This document shows, one piece after another, positions 15,960 through 22,503 of a DNA stretch of 22,503 nucleotides. The notes under the pieces were generated by a model. The model did no database searches. It saw only the letters and a program-made list of their open reading frames with translations, and was not told the DNA's origin. The DNA comes from Chitinophagaceae bacterium (lineage in GTDB: Bacteria; Bacteroidota; Bacteroidia; Chitinophagales; Chitinophagaceae). The stretch spans positions 1 through 22,503 of the forward strand of contig CANJDY010000009.1 of the NCBI GenBank assembly GCA_947472635.1. The letters run 5' to 3'. Numbering within the stretch: the first letter of the stretch is position 1; each line of letters begins with the position of its first letter. The position numbers and the translations under genes were made by a program.

Positions 15960-17468
15960 ATGAAAATATTTTCAGTAGCACAAATGCGAAAATGGGATGA
16001 CTACACAATCGCCTATGAACCTATTAGCTCTATTGATTTAATGGAAAGGGCTGCCAATGCCTGCTTTAAATGGTTAACTGCTTATTTTAAATATCCTCAA
16101 TCGTATACTATTTTTTGTGGAACCGGGAATAATGGAGGGGATGGTCTGGCAGTTGCTCGGTTGCTTTTATTGAACGGCAATTCAGTTAAGGTATATGTTT
16201 TGGAAGGTGATAAAAGGGCTCAAAATTTTACTATTAATTTAGAAAGGCTTGAATCGATTTGCAATGAAATCCAATTTGTCATTGACACAGATACAAAAGC
16301 TATCAATATTGAAGGCATTGTAATTGATGCATTAGTGGGATCTGGATTAAACAGATTGCTAAGTGGCAGGATGGCTCAGCTTGTAAACACTCTCAATCAG
16401 AAAGTAAATACAATAGTTAGTATCGACATTCCTACTGGATTATTGGCAGATGAGAATTCTGAGGGTGATACTATTATTTGCGCAAATCATACCTTAAGTT
16501 TTCAGTCCTATAAACTTGCCTTTTTAATGGCTGAAAACAATCAATTTGTTGGACAAATTCATTTACTTGACATTGGACTGCACCAGCAATTTTATGACAC
16601 TACTAGCTCAATTCATGATTTCATTGACAAAAAACTAATTAACCATATCTACCAGCCCAGAAATCAGTTTGCTCATAAGTATAACTTCGGACATGCATTA
16701 CTTTTTGCAGGAAGCAAAAATATGATGGGAGCCGCCTTACTTTGTGCAAAAGCATGTTTGCGAAGCGGTACAGGACTAGTTACTCTCCACACAGATGAAA
16801 AAGCTCAATCAGTTGTTCAAATTGTATTGCCGGAAGCTATAACTACAATAGATAATAATATCGAGCAATTGTCAATAAAAAAATCAGCAATTGGGATTGG
16901 TCCTGGTTTGGAAATATCCATTATAAACCAAGATTTACTCATTTCAATATTGAACACAACAACAGCTCCTTTAGTAATTGATGCCACTGCATTGCAATTT
17001 CTTTCGGCTGAAATTCAATCACAATTGAAATTTTCCGAAATTCCAATTATTCTTACCCCCCATTCAGGAGAGTTTGATAAATTATTTGGTGAATCAGTTA
17101 ATGATTTTGAAAGAATGGAATTGGCTAAAAAGAAATCAATTGAACTAAATTGTTATATCATTTTAAAAGGACACCATAGTATGGTTGCTTGCGCAGACGG
17201 CAGTGTTTATTTTAATTCTACCGGTAATGCAGGAATGGCGACAGCGGGAAGTGGCGATGTACTTACCGGAATACTTACCGGATTACTTTCACAGGGTTAT
17301 TCTCCAAAAAACACCTGCTTATTGGGTGTTTACCTTCATGGCTTAGCCGGAGATATAGCTGCAAATAAAAATTCGCAAGAATCATTGATAGCAAGGGATA
17401 TCATTGATTCGATGGGTGAAGCCTTTCTCTATATTAAAAATTACCAAGGTACTGAAAGTGAAACATAA
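15960..17468 (+). CDS. nnr: Bifunctional NAD(P)H-hydrate epimerase / ADP-dependent dehydratase
   Basis: A 502-aa cytoplasmic repair enzyme that converts hydrated NADH/NADPH back to the active cofactor. Residues about 1-215 are the YjeF_N epimerase domain: the start KIFSVAQMRKWDDYTI, the phosphate loop CGTGNNGGDGLAVARLL (53-69) and the catalytic region VIDALVGSGLNR. Residues about 225-495 are the ribokinase-like dehydratase (YjeF_C/CARKD): GSKNMMGAALLCAKACLRSGTG, GIGPGLE, LTPHSGEFDKLFG, and the nucleotide-binding AGSGDVLTGILTGLL at about 427-441. Length and domain order match the standard fused bacterial form. Its TAA (17466-17468) is one base from the stop of the convergent DUF4197 gene. It appears monocistronic; TAnnnTTTG-like boxes precede it (15906-15914, 15939-15947) but with a 3-nt spacer. 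Confidence 0.95.
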   Translation: MKIFSVAQMRKWDDYTIAYEPISSIDLMERAANACFKWLTAYFKYPQSYTIFCGTGNNGGDGLAVARLLLLNGNSVKVYVLEGDKRAQNFTINLERLESICNEIQFVIDTDTKAINIEGIVIDALVGSGLNRLLSGRMAQLVNTLNQKVNTIVSIDIPTGLLADENSEGDTIICANHTLSFQSYKLAFLMAENNQFVGQIHLLDIGLHQQFYDTTSSIHDFIDKKLINHIYQPRNQFAHKYNFGHALLFAGSKNMMGAALLCAKACLRSGTGLVTLHTDEKAQSVVQIVLPEAITTIDNNIEQLSIKKSAIGIGPGLEISIINQDLLISILNTTTAPLVIDATALQFLSAEIQSQLKFSEIPIILTPHSGEFDKLFGESVNDFERMELAKKKSIELNCYIILKGHHSMVACADGSVYFNSTGNAGMATAGSGDVLTGILTGLLSQGYSPKNTCLLGVYLHGLAGDIAANKNSQESLIARDIIDSMGEAFLYIKNYQGTESET

Positions 17469-17469
17469 G

Positions 17470-18228
17470 TTATTTGTTGCCAAATACTTTTTTTAAAATT
17501 CCGGTTACCTGTGCTGCAGGATCTTTTCGAATCTTTTGTTCTTCTAAACCGATGTTAAAAAATAGCCCTACTAATGCCTTTTCAGTAACATAGGCTATAA
17601 GATCGGTGTTCACCTTATCTTTAGCAAATCGGTTATAATTAGAAAAAACTTCCTTCCAATATTTGGTTGCATCTGTTTTGTTTAGAGAAATTTCAATAAT
17701 CGGTTTGAATTTTTCAGTTAACTCGTTGGTAGTCATTTTTTGTAAATAGGAAGTTGCTGCAACATCATTTCCTCTCAATATTTGAAACCCATCTTGGATG
17801 CTCATCTGCTTGATGGAAATCCAGAATATATCACCTACTCCACTTGCTGCATCTTCTGCAGCACGATTCATAGACAAGATGGCCTTGTCTACCATTTTAC
17901 CCATTCCTATATTTCTCATTGTTTTCTCTACTTGTTGGGCCTCTGAGGGCATCAAAATTTTCAAGGCTGCATCTCCAAAAAAACCATCTGGCTTACTTAA
18001 TTTTTTACAACTACTATCTGTTCCAACCCGAAGCGCTTCCTTTAAACCAGCAATAATTTCCTCATTAGTTAAACTATTGGACGATGCCTTGGTGATTAAT
18101 TTACCGATACCATTTTTTCCGTTTGAATCAATTCCTGTAGCCTTTTTTAATATACCGCCAATACCCTGGGACTTTAAACTGGAATAGCAAAAGGCAACAA
18201 TTAGGAGGAATAAAATATTTTTTTTCAT
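17470..18228 (-). CDS. DUF4197 family exported protein
   Basis: A 252-aa protein with an N-terminal signal peptide (1-20, MKKNILFLLIVAFCYSSLKS). The mature part matches the DUF4197 pattern seen in many Gram-negative bacteria: LTNEEIIAGLKEALRVGTD (about 53-71), GFFGDAALKILMPSEAQQVE (about 82-101), MNRAAEDAASGVGDIFWISIKQMS (about 120-143), and a C-terminal YVTEKALVGLFFNIGLEEQKIRKDP. It is mostly helical and its function is unknown. The first 40 mature residues have the family's Gly/Lys-rich lead (GIGGILKKATG). The gene is convergent with the NAD(P)H-hydrate enzyme and divergent from the cyclotransferase, so it forms a single-gene unit. Confidence 0.9.
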   Translation of the reverse strand: MKKNILFLLIVAFCYSSLKSQGIGGILKKATGIDSNGKNGIGKLITKASSNSLTNEEIIAGLKEALRVGTDSSCKKLSKPDGFFGDAALKILMPSEAQQVEKTMRNIGMGKMVDKAILSMNRAAEDAASGVGDIFWISIKQMSIQDGFQILRGNDVAATSYLQKMTTNELTEKFKPIIEISLNKTDATKYWKEVFSNYNRFAKDKVNTDLIAYVTEKALVGLFFNIGLEEQKIRKDPAAQVTGILKKVFGNK

Positions 18229-18301
18229 TGCAATGTATTTTAGGTTAGATCAATAACTATCAGATCATTCATATTTATAAATTACGGACAAAGATCTTTT
18301 A

Positions 18302-18309
18302 CAAAATTA
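18302..18309 (-). promoter_or_regulatory. Candidate -7 box (TAATTTTG) for the DUF4197 gene
   Basis: TAnnTTTG on the minus strand, 74 bp before the ATG at 18228. The implied leader is about 65-70 nt. No TTG at -33. Confidence 0.35.
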
Positions 18310-18450
18310 ACGACAACAGATTCAATAAAAATATTTTACATTAGATAAATAATTAATTTAACAATTCAGTTAATTATACACCAATAGTTAAAACAGCGAG
18401 AAATTGATAAGTATTATTTAATTTGTAAACTTAATGGTTGATTAGTTTAG

Positions 18451-18458
18451 TAATTTTG
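18451..18458 (+). promoter_or_regulatory. Candidate -7 box (TAATTTTG) for the cyclotransferase gene
   Basis: TAnnTTTG on the plus strand, 22 bp before the ATG at 18481, giving a leader of about 15-20 nt. A TTTG at 18422-18425 is slightly too far upstream to be a good -33 element. Confidence 0.4.
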
Positions 18459-18480
18459 TAGCTAATAATTTATATGTAAA

Positions 18481-19296
18481 ATGAGATATTATATATTATT
18501 GTATTGTATTGTATGGATAACTGGCTGTAATAATCCAACCAACCTAACACCCTCTTCAGACAATAACTTACCTTCAGAAGGTATTACCGCACCCAAAAAT
18601 ATACTTTTTAATATTACCGGTATATATGACCATGATACCACTGCTTATACACAAGGCCTTGAAATTTTCAAAGGAAAAATGTACGAAAGTACAGGTGATT
18701 ATATCAATTCATCCCTTAGAATTACAGATATTAAAACCGGAAAGGTTATTCAAAAACATATGATGGGTTCGGCGGAAATTTTCGGTGAAGGGATAACAAT
18801 ATTTAAGGATAAAATATATCAACTAACCTGGAAAAATCATCTAATCAATGTATATGATAGTAAAAATATTAACCAACCTATTAGAACTTTTACTTGGCCT
18901 TACGAAGGTTGGGGAATCACCCACAATGAAACAGAATTGATTATTAGCGATGGCTCTGCAAACTTATATTTTGTAAATCCAGAAAATTTCAGTGTAAAAA
19001 CAGCTAAGCAAATAACTGATCATATTGGACCTGTAAAGTCAATTAATGAATTAGAATATATCGATGGTTATATTTTTGCAAATGTTTATGGAAGCGACTT
19101 TATCCTAAAAATTGACCCTTCAAATGGACATGTTATCGGAATGATTAACCTACCCGGTTTAATTAAACAATATGCCAAGGGATATCTACCTGATGAAGAA
19201 GAAGTATTGAATGGAATTGCCTGGGATAGTACTTATAATAAAATGTATATTACTGGCAAAAGATGGCCCAAAACATTTGAATTAGAAATCAAATAG
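18481..19296 (+). CDS. Glutaminyl-peptide cyclotransferase, lipoprotein
   Basis: A 271-aa member of the bacterial/plant-type glutamine cyclotransferase family, a five-bladed beta-propeller that turns N-terminal Gln of peptides into pyroglutamate. The signal peptide ends in a lipobox WITGC (C16), so the enzyme is probably membrane-anchored in the periplasm. Family segments are YTQGLEIFKGKMYESTGDY (about 59-77), GEGITIFKDKIYQLTWKN (about 102-119), GWGITHNETELIISDGS (about 142-158), INELEYIDGYIFANVY (about 184-199) and DEEEVLNGIAWD (about 239-250). Length fits the family. Many Bacteroidota exported proteins begin with Gln after signal cleavage, and several here do (residue after VFA or KA), so they are plausible substrates by inference. 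Single gene, divergent from DUF4197. Confidence 0.92.
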   Translation: MRYYILLYCIVWITGCNNPTNLTPSSDNNLPSEGITAPKNILFNITGIYDHDTTAYTQGLEIFKGKMYESTGDYINSSLRITDIKTGKVIQKHMMGSAEIFGEGITIFKDKIYQLTWKNHLINVYDSKNINQPIRTFTWPYEGWGITHNETELIISDGSANLYFVNPENFSVKTAKQITDHIGPVKSINELEYIDGYIFANVYGSDFILKIDPSNGHVIGMINLPGLIKQYAKGYLPDEEEVLNGIAWDSTYNKMYITGKRWPKTFELEIK

Positions 19297-19324
19297 CTTT
19301 TTGAATCCATTAATTTCCTACTAA

Positions 19325-19873
19325 TTATTTACTAAAATTCCCAAACAAATTCATTCCAGATTGATTATTACTATAAAGTAAAATTATAAGTAACCAAATC
19401 GTTACTAATACAATTGCCCAGATTAACCAAATGTTCGTTAGTTGGGGTTTTGCACTGTAATACTCAGTCATTTCAGTATTGGTACTCTGTTGATCCCCTA
19501 CTAAAATTTCATGAGTAGCATCTTGTCTTATAACTCTTATTGCTTCAGCATAGGGAGTAAATATTGGATCGAGAATGGTAGCAATAAAATTTAATTTTCC
19601 AGTATCAGATTCTGTGAAAGTCCCAATCCCATTTAACAAAAAACTCCCTTTTTCTTTTAAACCTTTTTGAATGATTTCACTAATTTCGGCAAACTCATCA
19701 AAAAAAATATCCTCCTTTTTTGCTGCTATAAATTCAATGGTTTCGAAAGGAGATTGAATGTGGGTATTGATAAAATCAGTTTCAGCACAGTGATTTACCA
19801 TTAACAAGGTACCTATACCAGGTAAATTACATTTTTTATTTTGAAAAAGAGAGGTAGCTATAATTTGATACAT
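19325..19873 (-). CDS. CCDC81-like HU-domain protein with C-terminal membrane anchor
   Basis: A 182-aa protein. Two tandem HU-like repeats are suggested by matching cores: LFQNKKCNLPGIGTLLM (9-25) and LKEKGSFLLNGIGTFTE (72-88). Each is followed by strands and a conserved aromatic/Pro segment (SPFETIEFIAAK; LDPIFTPYAEAIRVI). This matches the paired CCDC81-like prokaryotic HU domains of Bacteroidota, often found at the cytoplasmic end of membrane proteins with a periplasmic SPOR domain. Here one transmembrane helix (about 146-167, LTNIWLIWAIVLVTIWLLIILL) is followed by only about 15 residues, with no SPOR domain. The soluble part should therefore be cytoplasmic and membrane-tethered. DNA or peptidoglycan-machinery binding is speculation. 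It lies 62 nt downstream of the barrel gene, with its own -7 box. Confidence 0.75.
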   Translation of the reverse strand: MYQIIATSLFQNKKCNLPGIGTLLMVNHCAETDFINTHIQSPFETIEFIAAKKEDIFFDEFAEISEIIQKGLKEKGSFLLNGIGTFTESDTGKLNFIATILDPIFTPYAEAIRVIRQDATHEILVGDQQSTNTEMTEYYSAKPQLTNIWLIWAIVLVTIWLLIILLYSNNQSGMNLFGNFSK

Positions 19874-19890
19874 ACTGATTATTCAAGTAA

Positions 19891-19898
19891 CAAAGATA
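19891..19898 (-). promoter_or_regulatory. Candidate -7 box (TATCTTTG) for the HU-like gene
   Basis: TAnnTTTG on the minus strand, 18 bp before the ATG at 19873, implying a leader of about 12 nt. No TTG at the -33 position. Confidence 0.4.
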
Positions 19899-19935
19899 GG
19901 AATATTTAGTAAGGGTCATAGGGGTATTCAATATA

Positions 19936-21579
19936 TTAAAATTTAATAATAATGCCACCTGCTACGTGAATTCCAAAAACAGGATAATTGTGCCACCGTT
20001 CATATTTATTGTTGAATAAATTGTTTGCATCAACCCAAGCACTAATCTTATTGTTAATTGAAAACTCACCTCCTACACTTAAGTCAGCACCATTTGACAA
20101 AGTTTTCTGAATATTATTTTTAAGTAAATAAGGGCCACCGCTAAATAATTTGCAATCAGTTTTTAATTGTAATTGGGATGATGCTCTCCAGCGAATAGAA
20201 GTAACGAACTCCAATGGAATAGTACCCCATGCTTTCGGATTGACTTTTAAATCATTGTATCCATTATAGGTAATCCCACTAGTTATGGTTAATTGATTAC
20301 TAGTAACATAACTCATATCAGCATGAAAACGAAGATTGGTTATATTACTTTCATAACAAATTAAAAACTCCTTATAATCTTTACTAGTGTCATTAATGTA
20401 AAGCGGTAGATTATTATAATTGATTAAACTAGCTTTTGCACTAAAACTAAAATGATTGCCAGCTGTTGATTTAAAACCAACATACCATTCCTTTTCCTGA
20501 GTGTTACGCTGCAATGAAAACGAATGTAAATAAGGGTTAATGAAAGACAAATTCCGGTAACTATTACTAATTATTTGGCCAACATATCCAGCTTGTAATA
20601 ACAAGGATTGATTATTTACTTTAGCTTCTCCATAAAAATTGGGAAGTACAACTAATTTACCATCATCCCAAGCTGGACTAAACCCGCCATGAAATAAAAT
20701 GGAATTCGAATGGTAAATCAATTCAGGTGATAGCTGGAAAATAGTATTATTAAAATGAATATTTCCAACTAAACTGTTTGAAGTATTGGAATTGAAATCA
20801 GTCTTAACTGAAAAACGAAGCGAAAAAATATCTCCTATTGACTTTTCTACTGGAATTTCGATTCTCACTGAATTTTCCCGGAATTTAAGTTGGTTATTAA
20901 AAATGGAAAACTGTACTGTAGGTTCATAATGGATACCCAGATCATTGGACATCTTATTGCGAATACCTACCATCCATTGTAAATCTTTGAACTGTTGCAA
21001 AACAGCTTGTTTACTAAAATTAATGAATGAATGGTCATACCCATATAAATGATAATCTTGTTGGTTCATTCCAAAACTTCCAAATACTTCATTCGATTGG
21101 GTGAAAATACTACCGCTAAGTTTTGCATTTAACTGTGCAAATTCTTGATTTACAATTCCACCTTTAAATGCATTGTAATTGGCAGATAAATTCACTAAAC
21201 TTTTAATGCCATCCCCAATGCTAAGACTGGCAGTGGCAAAAGGAGAAGAAAGATTACCATAGCCAATTTTGATGAAATTTTTAGACCCAAGGTCCAAAAC
21301 AGTATCCTTGTTTAAAGCCAAAGGTTTTAAAGTGACAGGCTGATATTTATAAAATAAATTTAGCGCTGGAATAGTATAAGTAGCTATATTTTTTGTTGTA
21401 TCAGCTGTTAGATAAGTTGCGGAAAAATTAACTTTTGGAGTACTCCTTATTACAGGTTTATAGATAGAGGTTATATCAATAGTTTGTTGCTTAGTTGTAT
21501 CTTTTTGGGCGTATCCAGAGATATTAATACCTACAATAAACAACCAAACCAGTGTTATTTTTATATTCATAATAAACAT
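19936..21579 (-). CDS. Plug-less TonB-receptor-like outer-membrane barrel protein
   Basis: A 547-aa protein (544 from the ATG at 21570). The signal peptide ends GYA, then QK. After it come a short region with the motif ITSIYKPVIRSTPKV (about 36-50) and a Pro-rich linker, then alternating amphipathic strands to a C-terminal Phe (GIHVAGGIIIKF), the classic end of an outer-membrane beta-barrel. No TonB box, plug domain or carboxypeptidase-like domain is visible. The pattern fits a barrel family in Bacteroidota annotated loosely as TonB-dependent receptor and usually encoded next to a large TPR protein, as it is here (TPR stop at 21635, 55 nt upstream). Its function is unknown; passive pore or TPR-partnered secretion/assembly roles are possible. 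Probable operon with the TPR gene. Confidence 0.78.
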   Translation of the reverse strand: MFIMNIKITLVWLFIVGINISGYAQKDTTKQQTIDITSIYKPVIRSTPKVNFSATYLTADTTKNIATYTIPALNLFYKYQPVTLKPLALNKDTVLDLGSKNFIKIGYGNLSSPFATASLSIGDGIKSLVNLSANYNAFKGGIVNQEFAQLNAKLSGSIFTQSNEVFGSFGMNQQDYHLYGYDHSFINFSKQAVLQQFKDLQWMVGIRNKMSNDLGIHYEPTVQFSIFNNQLKFRENSVRIEIPVEKSIGDIFSLRFSVKTDFNSNTSNSLVGNIHFNNTIFQLSPELIYHSNSILFHGGFSPAWDDGKLVVLPNFYGEAKVNNQSLLLQAGYVGQIISNSYRNLSFINPYLHSFSLQRNTQEKEWYVGFKSTAGNHFSFSAKASLINYNNLPLYINDTSKDYKEFLICYESNITNLRFHADMSYVTSNQLTITSGITYNGYNDLKVNPKAWGTIPLEFVTSIRWRASSQLQLKTDCKLFSGGPYLLKNNIQKTLSNGADLSVGGEFSINNKISAWVDANNLFNNKYERWHNYPVFGIHVAGGIIIKF

Positions 21580-21634
21580 TCTATTAAAATAATTGTTTTT
21601 TGAATCCGTACCAGTAATTAAATCAGAAAAAATA

Positions 21635-22503
21635 TCATTTTATTTTTGAACTTACTTTTTCTTCCTCTTTTAATTTTTCAAATTTCTGCTTGGCTTCATT
21701 TTTTAATTCGATAATAACCGAATTTTGAAAAACACTCTGATAGGTTGCTTTGGCATTAAAATAATCTTTTTGCTGCATATAGATATCGCCTATTAAAATA
21801 TAAGCTCTCGTTAACCAAAAATCATAGTTGCCTGTTTCTTTTATCGTTACTAAAGCAGCTTTTTCGGCATCTGAATAATTACCTAATAAAAACTGGCTAT
21901 GTGCAAGTTCGTAACGGGCTTCAGCTCCCCAGGCAGATTTGTTAATTAGTGCGCAAGATTTAAAAGTGACAATAGCCAACTTGTTATCTTCATTAACTTG
22001 TTGAGATTTACCGAGAACCAACAATGCAATTGATTTATCATCGGTACTAATACCTTTTTGAGTAAGTAATTTATTCGCAGCCTCCGTAGCAAGAGCATAA
22101 TCTTTTAGTTGATAATAGCAGCGAACCAAACCTCTCAATGCTTCCAGTGAATTATCCTGACTCACTGAAGTTAGCAGTAGGGAATTGAAATATTTTTTTG
22201 CAATAAGATAATTTTTTAATTCAAAATAATTGATCCTTGCAGCAAGTAAAGTGGCATTTTCAAAATATTTATTATATCCTTTTGCATTAATATATTCATA
22301 TGACAACAATGCTTTATCCCATTCCTTGTTTTGGAAATAACAATCTCCTAATAAATAATTTGCTGTAATAGAATAGCTTCCACTAGGATATTCAGTAAGA
22401 TAATGGCTTAAGCTGGCAATAGCAGCAGGATAGTCATTTGCTGAATATTTCAATTCCGCCGCTGTAAAGGTTAGAGAATCAGCTTCATTGATAGAAATAT
22501 TTT
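21635..22503 (-). CDS. TPR-repeat protein (partial, N-terminus outside window)
   Basis: The reading frame is open from the window edge to the stop at 21635. The codon at 22453 is a TTG inside the frame (preceded by SLTFTAAE), so it is an internal Leu and not the start. About 289 residues are visible, built of helical TPR units: YSANDYPAAIASLSHYLTEYP, LLGDCYFQNKEWDKALLSYE, LARCYYQLKDYALATEAANKL-type, HSQFLLGNYSDAEKAALVTI and ILIGDIYMQQKDYFNAKATYQ, followed by a Lys/Glu-rich end (EAKQKFEKLKEEEKVSSKIK). In this phylum such C-terminal blocks usually belong to TPR proteins of several hundred to about 1000 residues, exported to the periplasm. It is co-oriented with the barrel gene and likely its partner. 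Confidence 0.88.
   Translation of the reverse strand, partial: NISINEADSLTFTAAELKYSANDYPAAIASLSHYLTEYPSGSYSITANYLLGDCYFQNKEWDKALLSYEYINAKGYNKYFENATLLAARINYFELKNYLIAKKYFNSLLLTSVSQDNSLEALRGLVRCYYQLKDYALATEAANKLLTQKGISTDDKSIALLVLGKSQQVNEDNKLAIVTFKSCALINKSAWGAEARYELAHSQFLLGNYSDAEKAALVTIKETGNYDFWLTRAYILIGDIYMQQKDYFNAKATYQSVFQNSVIIELKNEAKQKFEKLKEEEKVSSKIK

Noticed and set aside
22451..22453. TTG at 22453 as start of the TPR gene
   Set aside because: The frame continues upstream to the window edge in TPR-compatible sequence, so this codon is an internal Leu.
1..22503. CRISPR arrays, defence systems, transposons, tRNA/rRNA genes
   Set aside because: Read on both strands; no regularly spaced repeats, transposase or integrase motifs, or tRNA-like cloverleaf sequences were found.

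Overview
The window is chromosomal DNA from a member of the Bacteroidota, most likely the Chitinophagaceae/Chitinophagales. The DNA is AT-rich. Protein families are typical of that phylum: an LptD-type outer-membrane protein paired with an Amidase_3, an MCE protein and a long OstA-like protein; DUF4197; CCDC81-like HU domains; and a plug-less TonB-receptor-like barrel next to a TPR protein. Shine-Dalgarno sequences are largely absent, and TAnnTTTG boxes recur upstream of genes, as expected for the Bacteroidota housekeeping sigma factor. The lineage call is inference from gene content, not a search. I found no rRNA, tRNA, CRISPR array, IS element or prophage.

Layout. (a) 1-1472, minus: 5' part of parE, cut by the window edge. 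(b) 1859-3647, plus: a Cys-cluster (YkgJ-type) protein, an 88-aa orphan ORF, and a rhodanese-thioredoxin fusion lipoprotein. (c) 3687-6301, minus: a TetA-like MFS exporter followed 14 nt later by a divergent MurC-type ligase. (d) 6466-7915, minus: an RRM/Gly-rich RNA-binding protein with its own promoter, long leader and strong terminator; acyl-CoA-binding protein; a conserved hypothetical protein; and a 42-aa single-TM miniprotein at 7971-8099. (e) 8157-8714, plus: a secreted hypothetical protein. (f) 8798-15799: an envelope-biogenesis block, with lptD on minus and, divergently, amidase, MCE/MlaD-like and OstA/LptA-like genes on plus. (g) 15960-18228: bifunctional NAD(P)H-hydrate repair enzyme and DUF4197, convergent with one base between stops. 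(h) 18481-19296, plus: a glutaminyl-peptide cyclotransferase lipoprotein. (i) 19325-22503, minus: a membrane-anchored HU-like protein, a plug-less outer-membrane barrel and the C-terminal part of a TPR protein running off the window.

The dominant theme is envelope construction: lipopolysaccharide delivery (LptD, OstA), lipid movement (MCE), peptidoglycan (amidase, MurC-like) and outer-membrane barrel/TPR components. The rest is housekeeping. I see no clear mobile or defence system. The most interesting items are the MurC-like ligase with altered motifs, the two-cysteine LptD, the 42-aa membrane miniprotein, and the HU-like protein tethered to a membrane.
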